NCBI GenBank assembly: GCA_016124585.1
Contig: WGNL01000001.1
Location: 62,001-126,000 of the forward strand
Reading direction: 5' to 3'
Length of the DNA stretch: 64,000 nucleotides
Source of the DNA: Bacteroidota bacterium
Lineage (GTDB): Bacteria > Bacteroidota > Bacteroidia > Chitinophagales > Saprospiraceae
The translations under genes and the position numbers were made by a program. Numbering within the stretch: the first letter of the stretch is position 1; each line of letters starts with the position of its first letter. A model generated the notes under the pieces. It had not been told where the DNA came from and searched no databases. It was given only the letters and a program-made list of their open reading frames with translations. Shown here in pieces: positions 17,540 through 28,700 of this stretch.

Positions 17540-20500
17540 ATGAGTATAAACAAACACAAGCACGTCTGCGTAGCCATTTTCTTTGCATTCTTCGCAATCG
17601 GCGTTTTGGCTAGCCCATTTCATTTTGCTGAAACAGTTTTTATTAAGCTAAAAACCAAAGTCAATACTTGCGGTAACTTGCATGGCGTAGATAACTTTTT
17701 TTTGATGCCACCGCCTCCAACAGGTAGTATTTCGGTACAAATAAATGCTGGCAGTGATGATGCTGAGCAAAACCTAGCCACCAATAGCGTGGTCACCGGC
17801 AGTAACGACCTTGAATTAGTGTACGACTTAGTAGGGCAATCGGTGGGTATGCGATTTAACGGTATCTCGATACCTAAAAATGCAGCCATTACTAATGCTT
17901 ACATTGAATTCTATAATAAAACGGCGCTTTCATCTTCCGTTACGTTGACAATAAACGGTGAAGCGAGCGATAACCCTAGTACTTTCACTACTGCCTACAA
18001 TAACATTACTGGAAGAGCAAAAACTGCAGCGAGTGCCAGTTGGACGCCCGGAAACTGGGCCACAGTGAATGCAGCTTACCAAACCTCCGACATTTCAAAT
18101 ATTGTTCAGGAAATCGTAAACCGCTCCGGCTGGGCAAGTGGCAATAGCATGGTGATGTTGATAAATACTACATCTACCAACTTTAGAAGGGCTTACTCGT
18201 ACGAAGCGGGCGCCTCAAAAGCACCAAGGCTGGTGGTAAACTATACGCTTGTTGAAGTCTGTGGGAATGGGATTGATGATGATGGGGATGGTCTGATTGA
18301 TGGTGCAGACTTGGACTGCGGTACTTTTTGCCCGACGGGTGGCCTTAGCTTGGAAAGATGGTTAAATATTGGGGGTGGATCGGCAGTCACAGATTTGACA
18401 AGCAATGCAAATTACCCCAATAACCCGAGTGAAACGGCTACCCTCACGAGCTTTGATGGGCCGGATAACTATGCTGACAATTACGGAACTAGGGTCAGGG
18501 GGTATGTAACTCCTTCTGAGACAGGTGTTTATAGTTTTAATTTGACTTCTGACGATGGAGGAGAGCTGTACCTAAGCACGGATACCAACCCTGCGAACAA
18601 AGTATTGATTGCCTCCGTCGTAGGCTACACGGGTACAACCGAATACACCAAATTTTCTTCCCAAACTTCCTCAAATTTAACATTGGTGGCTGGACAAAAC
18701 TACTACGTGGAGCTACTTCACAAGGATGGCAATGGCGGCGACCATTTTCAGGTTTATTGGAAAACACCTTCCAATAGTTCATGGGCAATCGTCCCAGGAG
18801 CCAATCTCCGGCCTTTCGGATGCAGCGAAATCTGCGGAAACGGAATAGACGACGATGGCGACGGGTTGGTGGATGGTGCTGATAGTGATTGTGGTTCATT
18901 TTGCAGCACTGGCAAAATTAACTTGGAGCGCTGGCTATCAATTGGTGGCACGGCTGTCACAGATTTGACTGGCAATGCCAATTACCCCAATACACCTAGC
19001 GAGTCAACAATGCTCACCAGTTTTGATGGCCCTGATGACTATGGTGATAATTTTGGTCAGCGTGCTCGGGGATACATCAGCCCGACACAGACAGGCATTT
19101 ATACTTTTAACCTCACCTGTGATGATGCCGGTGAGCTGTATTTGAGCACTGATGCAAATCCGGCCAACAAGAGATTGATTGCCTCTGTTGCCGGATGGAC
19201 CAATCCGACAGAGTACACCAAATACGCCAGCCAAACTTCTTACAGCATATTGCTGCAGGCTAACAGGAATTATTATGTCGAAGTCTTGAACAAGGAGAGC
19301 GGTGGCGGCGACCATTTTCAGGTTTACTGGACTACGCCTTCCAATGCAAGTTGGACGATAATACCTGGAACTAACCTTCGTCCTTACGCCTGTACGGAGA
19401 TATGTGGGAATAATATTGACGATGATGGAGACGGCTATACCGATTGCAATTGTGACTTGATAACCAATGGTGAATTTGACAACGGAATCACAGGCTGGGG
19501 AATGAACATCCAGTCTGGTAGCTCGGCATCGGGTGCCATTGACAACACAAGCCAGCTCTCCGGGGTAAACAGTGGTGCGGTTACGATTTCAACTGCTTCT
19601 GGTACTGATTGGCATATTCAAGTCTATCAAACTGGACTCAGTCTCCAATCGGGAAAAACCTATACCGTCAGTTTTCAATCTAAATCCACAGGTAGCCGTA
19701 CCATGGGGGTAGCGCTCCAGCAGTCAGTGTGGCCTTACACAGTCTATTGGGCACAAACGGTCACGCTTTCAGCCACTGGCAGCACGTATACTTTCGATTA
19801 CCCATCTACCATAAACAATGCGGGGCAGGTGGCTTTGATGTTTAACATGGGACAAAGCAATAAAAAGGTATGGATTGATAAAATTTCAATTACACCTAAA
19901 TGTCTTGTGGAAATCTGTGGCAACGGCATTGATGATGATGGCAATGGTTTAACAGATTGCGCCGATGGTGCTTGCCCACTGCCATCTGCTTCCATTTCAG
20001 GAACGAATACTATCTGTAACGGAGCTAGCACGACGCTCACTGCCAGTGGTGGTGGAACTTACGCTTGGAGTACAGGTGCTACATCTGCCGCCATTTCAGT
20101 AACGCCAGCTACTACCACAACTTATACTGTAATAGTTACCAACGCAAGCGGCTGTACAACGTCTTCTTCTCGAACGGTGACGGTCAACAATTGTCTAGAA
20201 ATTTGCGGTAATGGCATTGACGATGACGGTGATGGTTTGATAGACTGTGCCGATACTGATTGTAAACCCGGCATCACAATTACGCCAAGTTCAGCGAGCA
20301 TTTGTGATGGCGCTAATATCAATTTGACAGCTACGGCTTCTGGCGACTTACTCTGTGATACCTATATGCAAACACTTGTGCAGTACATCGGTGATGTAAG
20401 TAATACCGGAGCATGTTTGGATGTACCTGATGACGTCGGTACCTATATGTACAGTGTCAATGGGAATTACACCCGATTGGTTTTTGATATGGGAGCGATT

Positions 20501-23500
20501 AAACCAGCAGGAACAAGCGTTTGCGTAAAAATAAAATCTGCTACCCAAGGTGTGCAAGCCATTTTCAGTGGCTGGATATTGCAAAGTGGAACCCCAGAAT
20601 CTGGAGCATATACTTTGCTAGGAACTCAATCAACTGTAAATAATTATTTCACTGATTTTTGTTTTACCCTTCCAAGCCCCAACCGATATTTCAAAATATC
20701 CCAAACATCTGGTGGGCCTTTTTATATAGATGCAGTTGCTGTTGACTGTGACAACAATGGCTTATTCACTTATAACTGGAGCAATGGCAGTCATGTTTCG
20801 TTAATTAATGTTTCACCATCTGTAAATACTACTTATACGGTAACCGTCACAAATTCTTCAGGCTGCACTGCCACTGCATCTCAAACGGTGACGGTCAGTA
20901 ATTGCAATGAAATTTGTGATAACGGTATTGACGACGATGGCGATGGGTTAATTGATGGGGATGATAGTGATTGTAATTGTACTGGTACACTTACAAATCT
21001 GGCACTGGGTAAGACTGCCTATCAAACCAGCACTTATCCCGGTGGGGATGCCGGGAAGGCAATTGACGGCAATACGAACGGTAATTGGGGCAATAGTTCT
21101 ATTACCCATACCAACTATGAAAATATGCCGCGGTGGTTTGTAGATTTAGGAGAAGTGAAAGACATCATGAACGTCAGAATTTGGAACAGGGTTGATTGCT
21201 GCAGTGATAGATTGAGTAATTTTTATGTGTTTGTTTCCGACAATCCTTTTACGAGTACCGACCCAATGGTGACCATCAATCAAGCAGGTGTGTGGTCTTG
21301 GTTGGTTTCAAATTCCCCAACACCTAGCGTTGTTGTTTCACCAATGCGCACTGGACGCTATGTTGCAATTCAACTTACTGGGGCAAATTACCTGAGCTTG
21401 GCAGAAGTGGAAGTGATTGGTTGTCAAACCGTTGAGGTGTGTGACAACGGTATCGACGACGATGGCGACGGCCTCGTTGACTGTGATGACAGTGATTGCC
21501 AACGAATCACACTTGGCACACCTGTGGTAAGTGCTTGCATCAATCAACCTTTGCAGGATGTAGCCACGGTCACTGTTCCAGTATCCTGGACAAATGCTCC
21601 GGCCAATGACCAAATTGAGGTAAGCATCTATGGTCAAACGGAGCGTATCAACACAGGCGGCGGTGCTACTTCGCCCCAAAATGTTGTTTTCACTGTGCCT
21701 GCCAACGGTGCCCTGAACAAAACCATCACGGCAGCTTGGATGATAAACACTTCGCTTTGTTCCACCTCCACTACATTCAATTCGCCAGCGGCATGTTCCG
21801 GCGACCAGGTCGGTTGCCGGATACTCTACCTCTGTGGCCTTGACAAACCCTACGATGGCGACCCGTGGGACCATGGTTTCATGGCTTACCTTGATGAAAT
21901 AAACGGTTCGAATATCGTCATGCCCGTTTTAACAAAAGCTGATGGCAGTGGCATGGGCACTTATGATGTCAATAATCCGAACACTTTGATTTCTATCGAC
22001 TTGAGCAATTTCGAGCTAGTAGTTGTTTCAGCAACAACGGAGGGCTCTATTGCACCAGCTTTGGTAGCCGCATTGAAAAGTTTTTCAGGTGCCGTCTTGA
22101 ACTCCAATTATGATATCATTGATGACTTGGGAATGTCTTCGGCTGGAGGGGGATACCAATTCCAGAGCAATCTTTATGTTGACAACAGTCTTTCCAAGGA
22201 AATCTACAATTTCAACAACGATATTAACCCGTCCTACTCAAAAGTATTCACGAGAGGGAACTACACAGCGGCAGCTGATGCCTATTTATGGACGAATGCT
22301 GGTGAGCAGAATTTAGGTGTAAATGGGGTATATTTTGTCTATTCGAGTGCTGATGCAATGCCAGGTGTTGCTGCTGGCCACGGTCGGCGGGTTTATTTGG
22401 GCTACCATAACAATGGACTTTATGCCAATTCACAAAATGGCGGTGCGTTGCCGGCTCCAGTTTCAACCTACTTTGTGCCAGCCACCCATTTGACCTTAGA
22501 GGGGAAATATTATTTAGACCTTGCCATTTTAGATGCAACCAAGGGCTGCAATGCCGAAATCTGCAACAACGGTATTGATGATAATGACAATGGCTTGGTC
22601 GATTGCCAAGAAACGGTCTGTGGCTTGCCAATCATCTCCAGCGTTGCGAAGACAAACGCTAACAACTGCCCTTTTTTGAACAATGGTCAGATAACCATCA
22701 CCGCTGGTGGTTCTAACATGGAGTATAGTATAAACGATGGCGCATCTTATCAAGCTTCCAATGTTTTCAGTGGCGTTGCCATAGGCACCTACAATATCCG
22801 GGTGCGGAACAGCATCACGGGGTGCTTTGCAATTTATGCCTCCAACCCGGTTCAAATTACAGGCATTGTTTGCACAGAAATCTGTACCAATGGCATCGAC
22901 GATGATGGTGATGGCCTGATTGACTGCCTTGACGTGTTGGATTGTAAACCTACTGCCAATGCTGGTACCGATGTAAGCATCTGTGCAGGCTCCAGTTACA
23001 CATTGTCTGTTAGTGCTTCGGGGGGAACTTCACCCTACACTTACACTTGGGACAATGGACTTGGCACTGGTCAATCCAAAATGGTGACGCCACTCTTGAC
23101 AACTACCTATAACGTGACTGTCAGTTCGGCTGGTGGCTGCACCGCTACTGATGCAATCACGATTACTGTAACACCTTGTACAGAAATCTGCAATGACGGT
23201 ATCGACAATGATGGAGATGGACTAGCTGACTGTGCCGATACTGATTGTATGGAAACGGCTGCCCCACACCTAGTAGCTGATGTTTATCAGACTTGTCCAG
23301 GTACTGTTTTTCAAGAGAAGCCCACGTTTAATGATGAGAATATACAAAATGCTGCCTACAGCATCTACGCAAATCCATCCAAAGGAACTGTTTCTATCAA
23401 TTACAATGGTGTTTTCACTTACACACCAAATGGCAGCATTTGTGGAGCAGATAGTTTTCAATACCAAGTTTGCAATGCAGTAACGGGGTGCTGTGACCAT

Positions 23501-25600
23501 GCCACGGTCGTGCTGAATTTGGGTGATAACATGCCGCCGTCCTTGAAGAATGTGCCAGCAGACATTACAATTAGTTGCGATGACCCCATTCCAACTGCTC
23601 CGGTGGTATTTGGCTTGGATGCTTGCCCCGGTATTTACGTTTCGTACGATGAAGTAAACAATCAAGGCAATTCGGGTTCATGCCAGCATTACACCATCGT
23701 GCGGACATGGACCGCCACTGATATTTGTGGCAATACCGGCACTGCTTCACAAACCATCACAGTTAAGGATTCTGATGCACCTGAGATTTTCAGGGTGTAC
23801 ACCCTTGCAAATGGGAAGCAATTATTGGCTGGAGTTTCTGCTAGATCTGGCACAAGTTGGCGACACATCAAATACCCCATCAGTTTCAATAGCACACCCT
23901 TGGTTTTCACACAGGTCGTTTCCAACAATTCGCCTGAAGCAGTAGTTACACGGATAAAGAATGTTGATTCTGAGGGTTTTGATTTAAAAATACAGGAAGA
24001 AGAAAATGGAGATGGTATTCATGCCAATGAACAAGTGGCCTGGATGGCCATTGAGCCTGGCAGCCTAGCAGGGGAGAACCTCCATGCAGGCTCCATTTCC
24101 AACGTGACGCAAGCCCTTAAAATATTGAATTATCCAACAGCATTCGACACGGCACCAAAAGTGATTGTTGCCGCGCAAACAAATGCAGAAGTTGACCCAA
24201 TTCAAGTGAGGCTTTCCAATTCCACCAATACTTCCACCCAGCTTTATTTGGAAGAGGAACAGTCCAAAGATGTCGAGGTGACGCATGCCAATGAAATGGT
24301 GGCCTATCTTGCTACCAGTGCCAACACAATTACTGATGAAAATGGCGACCAAGCGGCTGTGGTCAGTACTGTTATGTTGACTGATGATTGGCAGACTATC
24401 AATTTGAGTAAAAAATACACGAAACCAGTGGTGATTTTTGGTGGCCAACCAACCGGGAATGATCCAGCTACTATCCGGGTGCGCAATATAACGCCGACCA
24501 GTTTTGAAGCCAGAATTGAGGAATGGGAATACTTGAATGGGCACATGCCGCACCGATCGGTTTCCTACTACGTGGTGGAGGGAAGTGTTCCGGCATTCAT
24601 TCAGAACCCTTGTTCGGAAGAACAAACACCCATGCTATCTGGTGTAAATTTATTTGCAGTGGACAATTGCGACAATCAAGTCTCCATGGATTACACAGAA
24701 ACCAGTACGCTGACACCAAATGGCATGATAAAGACGCTAGTTTGGGTTTCGGCTGATGATTGTGGCAACACATTTACACTTACACGAAACGACACCTGTA
24801 AGTTGGCGGCGGTCAAAGTTAAGACCAACTTGTATGGTGCTATGATTGGCAACGGAGCAAATGCCACCTTGATGCGAGATCAATTGCGAACCAAGGGTTT
24901 AATTCCGTTAACAAGTCCATACGTGCTGGAACCCAACAATCTTGGTGCAAGTCAAAATACGCATACCCTTCAACCTGCTTTGTTAGATGCAATAGGTGAT
25001 GACGCCATTGTTGATTGGGTTTTGGTGGAATTGCAGGATCCGGTTAATCCGAAAAAAGTACTGAGCAGCGTACCATGCCTACTCCAACGGGATGGGGATG
25101 TAGTAACGGAAGATGGAGGTGACATTATCGCATTTTCACAGATTCCAGAAGATAATTATAATGTATTTATCAAACACCGAAATCACCTTGGAATGATTAC
25201 TTCGGCACCAGTTTTCTTAACCTTAAACAATGTTCCAACCATTGATTATCGAATTTCGGATGGACACGTGTATAATACCGGAATAGCAGGAAAGCTGATC
25301 AATGGCAAATTGAGTATGTGGGCGGGCGATTTTAACAATGATAATAAAATAATTTATCAAGGCCCGGCAAATGATATATTTACCTTGTTTTCTGATGTTA
25401 TGATTGCTTCTGGCAACACGCAGAACTTGGCAAATTATATCTTGGCGGGTTATAATGATTCCGATATAAACATGGACGGTATGTCAATATATCAAGGGCC
25501 TAATAACGATAGGTCAATGGTATTGTTGAACACTATTTTAGGCCATCCAACCAACGTTGCATACCTAGCGAATTTTATTGTCTCACAAACATTGCCATAA
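17540..25600 (+). CDS. Giant modular secreted protein with PA14, discoidin-like and GATase-like domains and dockerin-like C-terminus
   Basis: 2686 residues. Signal peptide (about 1-25); CBM96/DNRLRE-like domain (62-236); two PA14 domains (about 262-428, 450-612); a galactose-binding-like domain (about 632-788); a PKD-like domain (812-885); a PKD-like domain split by an insert (about 910-1120); an F5/8 discoidin-like domain (about 1150-1297); an Ig-like domain; a class I GATase/ThuA-like fold (about 1425-1670); SprB-like and PKD-like domains; then the tail shared with the next two genes (about 1905-2686): Big_9-like, HYR-like, H-lectin-like repeats, MRDxLRTK module, VDWVLVEL/HRNHLG domain, and a dockerin-like pair (DFNNDNKIIYQGP near 2595; DINMDGMSIYQGP near 2641). 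Ten NGIDDDGDGL linkers separate modules. PA14 and discoidin folds commonly bind carbohydrate; function is inferred. No T9SS sorting domain is recognised. Confidence 0.88.
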   Translation: MSINKHKHVCVAIFFAFFAIGVLASPFHFAETVFIKLKTKVNTCGNLHGVDNFFLMPPPPTGSISVQINAGSDDAEQNLATNSVVTGSNDLELVYDLVGQSVGMRFNGISIPKNAAITNAYIEFYNKTALSSSVTLTINGEASDNPSTFTTAYNNITGRAKTAASASWTPGNWATVNAAYQTSDISNIVQEIVNRSGWASGNSMVMLINTTSTNFRRAYSYEAGASKAPRLVVNYTLVEVCGNGIDDDGDGLIDGADLDCGTFCPTGGLSLERWLNIGGGSAVTDLTSNANYPNNPSETATLTSFDGPDNYADNYGTRVRGYVTPSETGVYSFNLTSDDGGELYLSTDTNPANKVLIASVVGYTGTTEYTKFSSQTSSNLTLVAGQNYYVELLHKDGNGGDHFQVYWKTPSNSSWAIVPGANLRPFGCSEICGNGIDDDGDGLVDGADSDCGSFCSTGKINLERWLSIGGTAVTDLTGNANYPNTPSESTMLTSFDGPDDYGDNFGQRARGYISPTQTGIYTFNLTCDDAGELYLSTDANPANKRLIASVAGWTNPTEYTKYASQTSYSILLQANRNYYVEVLNKESGGGDHFQVYWTTPSNASWTIIPGTNLRPYACTEICGNNIDDDGDGYTDCNCDLITNGEFDNGITGWGMNIQSGSSASGAIDNTSQLSGVNSGAVTISTASGTDWHIQVYQTGLSLQSGKTYTVSFQSKSTGSRTMGVALQQSVWPYTVYWAQTVTLSATGSTYTFDYPSTINNAGQVALMFNMGQSNKKVWIDKISITPKCLVEICGNGIDDDGNGLTDCADGACPLPSASISGTNTICNGASTTLTASGGGTYAWSTGATSAAISVTPATTTTYTVIVTNASGCTTSSSRTVTVNNCLEICGNGIDDDGDGLIDCADTDCKPGITITPSSASICDGANINLTATASGDLLCDTYMQTLVQYIGDVSNTGACLDVPDDVGTYMYSVNGNYTRLVFDMGAIKPAGTSVCVKIKSATQGVQAIFSGWILQSGTPESGAYTLLGTQSTVNNYFTDFCFTLPSPNRYFKISQTSGGPFYIDAVAVDCDNNGLFTYNWSNGSHVSLINVSPSVNTTYTVTVTNSSGCTATASQTVTVSNCNEICDNGIDDDGDGLIDGDDSDCNCTGTLTNLALGKTAYQTSTYPGGDAGKAIDGNTNGNWGNSSITHTNYENMPRWFVDLGEVKDIMNVRIWNRVDCCSDRLSNFYVFVSDNPFTSTDPMVTINQAGVWSWLVSNSPTPSVVVSPMRTGRYVAIQLTGANYLSLAEVEVIGCQTVEVCDNGIDDDGDGLVDCDDSDCQRITLGTPVVSACINQPLQDVATVTVPVSWTNAPANDQIEVSIYGQTERINTGGGATSPQNVVFTVPANGALNKTITAAWMINTSLCSTSTTFNSPAACSGDQVGCRILYLCGLDKPYDGDPWDHGFMAYLDEINGSNIVMPVLTKADGSGMGTYDVNNPNTLISIDLSNFELVVVSATTEGSIAPALVAALKSFSGAVLNSNYDIIDDLGMSSAGGGYQFQSNLYVDNSLSKEIYNFNNDINPSYSKVFTRGNYTAAADAYLWTNAGEQNLGVNGVYFVYSSADAMPGVAAGHGRRVYLGYHNNGLYANSQNGGALPAPVSTYFVPATHLTLEGKYYLDLAILDATKGCNAEICNNGIDDNDNGLVDCQETVCGLPIISSVAKTNANNCPFLNNGQITITAGGSNMEYSINDGASYQASNVFSGVAIGTYNIRVRNSITGCFAIYASNPVQITGIVCTEICTNGIDDDGDGLIDCLDVLDCKPTANAGTDVSICAGSSYTLSVSASGGTSPYTYTWDNGLGTGQSKMVTPLLTTTYNVTVSSAGGCTATDAITITVTPCTEICNDGIDNDGDGLADCADTDCMETAAPHLVADVYQTCPGTVFQEKPTFNDENIQNAAYSIYANPSKGTVSINYNGVFTYTPNGSICGADSFQYQVCNAVTGCCDHATVVLNLGDNMPPSLKNVPADITISCDDPIPTAPVVFGLDACPGIYVSYDEVNNQGNSGSCQHYTIVRTWTATDICGNTGTASQTITVKDSDAPEIFRVYTLANGKQLLAGVSARSGTSWRHIKYPISFNSTPLVFTQVVSNNSPEAVVTRIKNVDSEGFDLKIQEEENGDGIHANEQVAWMAIEPGSLAGENLHAGSISNVTQALKILNYPTAFDTAPKVIVAAQTNAEVDPIQVRLSNSTNTSTQLYLEEEQSKDVEVTHANEMVAYLATSANTITDENGDQAAVVSTVMLTDDWQTINLSKKYTKPVVIFGGQPTGNDPATIRVRNITPTSFEARIEEWEYLNGHMPHRSVSYYVVEGSVPAFIQNPCSEEQTPMLSGVNLFAVDNCDNQVSMDYTETSTLTPNGMIKTLVWVSADDCGNTFTLTRNDTCKLAAVKVKTNLYGAMIGNGANATLMRDQLRTKGLIPLTSPYVLEPNNLGASQNTHTLQPALLDAIGDDAIVDWVLVELQDPVNPKKVLSSVPCLLQRDGDVVTEDGGDIIAFSQIPEDNYNVFIKHRNHLGMITSAPVFLTLNNVPTIDYRISDGHVYNTGIAGKLINGKLSMWAGDFNNDNKIIYQGPANDIFTLFSDVMIASGNTQNLANYILAGYNDSDINMDGMSIYQGPNNDRSMVLLNTILGHPTNVAYLANFIVSQTLP

Positions 25601-25610
25601 ATAAATAATC

Positions 25611-25645
25611 GGGGTGTGATTTTTTAACATCATGCCCCCGCTTTT
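25611..25645 (+). terminator. Probable terminator after the 17540 gene
   Basis: Stem GGGGTGTGAT (25611-25620) pairs with ATCATGCCCC (25629-25638) through eight Watson-Crick and two G-U pairs. Only a short T run follows (25642-25645), so it may be weak. Confidence 0.5.
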
Positions 25646-25790
25646 GGCATGAAATATGCAGTCACGGCTTAGCCAATATTTCTCCCTTTTACTATTCTCC
25701 CTTTCACAAGATTAATGGAAAAACATTTGCACTGCCCTGCTTGGGCCAGTTGCTAGGACTATATTTTTTTAATTAGGAACAAACACAAAC

Positions 25791-28700
25791 ATGATGAGGT
25801 CAGAACAAACACAAACTAATTTCCTGTATCCGTTGATACCGCTACGACAGCGTAGCACCCAATTTCTTTCCACTGCAAATACCTATCTCACAAGGTTATT
25901 TTTTTTCCTGCTGTTAGTTGGAAGTACAAGCCTAAGGGCTCAAAACCCCATTTCGGGAAATCAGGATTTCCAAATCCTATCCGAGGGAAACATGACCTTC
26001 ACGGGCTACACTCATGTGCATGGGCCTTTAGGTGTTGGCAGCAACCTCATCCTAAACGACAACGGCACGCTTGCTGAAATCTGTATGGATGGGGTAGGTA
26101 CCTATGTCTTCCCTGGTGACGGCTCCACTACTACAGGACTGTTGGTAAAAGGTGGCATCACTTGGACAGCAGGTGGTGCCAAGGTGCTAGGTGGCAAGTA
26201 CATGCACATTGGCAGTAGTACAGGTTGCACTCAAAGTGACAATGGCGTCAACCAAGCGACCCAAGTTTTGCCAACCGGTGGCGTCTACAACCAAGCCAAA
26301 CGACTGGAAGGTGCATTGGATCAGACACCTAGCCCAGCGGTATTTCAGACAGTAGGTTTTGACTTCACCACCTTGTTCTCGACTTACCGGACCCGTTCAC
26401 AAGCTATGGCAGGGGCATCCAACAGCGTGCAGTTGTACAATGCCAACAATGTTGCTATTTCAGGCAATACTGTCTCTAGTGCTCAGAACGTACAGGTCAA
26501 TTCCTTGGCAACTGGTGTGAACTATCTCAATCTGACCCAAACCTCATTGAATAATATCACAGAGTTTAAGTTCAATGCCAATGCGATGCCAAGCGCAACT
26601 AAACTCTTGGTAATCAATGTGCCTCTGACCTCAAATTTCACTTGGAACAATTCCAATATGCCGGGGCTTTCCGGAACTAACAATGGCGCTTATATTCTTT
26701 GGAATTTTTCAGGCACAACGACTTACAACCTGACGGTAAACACTGCTTCACTTATTATTGGAAGCATCTTCGCTCCCAACCACAACCTTATTAAATCAAC
26801 TAGTGGTAGTGGCGATATCGATGGTGGATTGTTTGCGAAGACCATTAGTTTGGGGGTTGGCGAAATCCATCACTTCCCATTCAATGGGGCAGTTCTGACG
26901 ACCCCAGAAATTTGTGGCAATGGCATTGACGACGATGCCGATGGGCTTGTGGATGGAAATGACCCTGACTGTATGAGCTTTTGTGCTACAGGTTCTTTGA
27001 CTATCGAAAGGTGGACAGGAATTAGTGGCACCCTGATTTCTGATTTGACCAATAATGCGAACTACCCGAACTCCCCTTCTTATGTTGGAACGATGGCCAG
27101 CTTTGATGGGCCGGATGATATAGCCGATAATTACGGTACCAGGGTGAGGGGTTATATTGCTCCAACCGTTACAGGGACCTACTCATTCAACCTTACTGGC
27201 GATGATGATTGCTCATTGTATTTGAGTACTGATGCTTCTCCATCAAACAAGGTGTTGATTGCCAATTTTTCAGGATGGACTGGCACAACTGATTATACAA
27301 AATACACGACCCAGACCTCTGCAAACATAACCTTGACAGCAGGTCAGAAATACTATGTTGAATTATTGCATAAGGAAGGTACTGGTGGTGACCACTTCCA
27401 GGTGTATTGGAAAACACCAGCCAGTTCAACTTGGACAATAATTCCAGGAACGAACCTCATTCCGCTGAATTGCCCCTCGGAAATCTGTAACAATGGACTT
27501 GATGACGATGGAGATGGTTTAGTGGACTGTGGCGATTCTGATTGTCCGGCATGTACAACCTTATCTTGCAATGACGGCGTAAAAGTGGTTTCCAAAAAAA
27601 CGGCTACGGCAACTGGTGCTGGTGCTGCTGGCATACCTTCACTTACCAACTTCTTCGTGCCTGCCGGCAATAACCGGGTTGTATTCATTACGGCTGCCTT
27701 TGAACGTGAACACTGCCAAGGTGGTGATAACTGCACATTATCAAACAATAATGGTTCAGGATTAGGTGACAATTTCGCTGCACCTTCATTTAGCGTAACC
27801 GATGGTGAGGACGTGCAAATCACTGGTAGGTTTTCTGGACCAGGGGGTTCCATTGATAGGAAAAACCCATTGTACCTACCTACTGGAGATTTAAGGTTTG
27901 GAACGCAGTTTACCTATTTAGGGAATACCTTAAATAGTGGAACGACCATGTTTTCAAGGGAAATTTATTATATAGCCATTTATGAATCTGAAATACAAAC
28001 CCTGTTGGGTGGTGCAGCCTCTGGTAATATTAATATTACCCTGCCAGATATTAAGACACCTTTGGATAATGCTGATGATGCAGTCATTTTGGGATATACA
28101 TTCGTAAATGTTGACCAAACCCCATCAGGCATTGTCCGTTCTGGAACCAATGTTTCTGTGTACAATATAAAATTGTCTGATTCTGGATTAAATGGTGATT
28201 ATACTATTCCCATAACAGATTTAGACAATGGTCAAGAACCAAATGACCCACAGGATGGCCTTTTGCTTGTAGCTTACAACGGTGCTGCAAACTATGGTTT
28301 TAAACCAGTTTCAGGGTATACGCAATTATCAAATATCACTACAACAAATAGCAACGGTGCTTATATCCATTTGAATGAACCAGATGGGATGAGCGTGACA
28401 ACGCAATTCAGGTCAGGTCCATCTAGCGGAATAATCAATAGCGTGACCGTTCAATCAAATGCTCCATCAAGCACTTTGCTGGACGGTGGTATTTTCGCTG
28501 CGTTTACGCTATCAAGTTGTAAACTTGAAATATGCAACAATGGAATTGATGATGATAACGATGGCTTGATAGACTGTGCTGATGCTGAATGTAAATTAGG
28601 CCTCAGTGTTAGCACAAGTGCTTCTACCGCTACAATATGCTCAGGCACGAGCACAACGCTGACCGCAACGGGCAGTGGTGGCACTACACCATATACTTTT

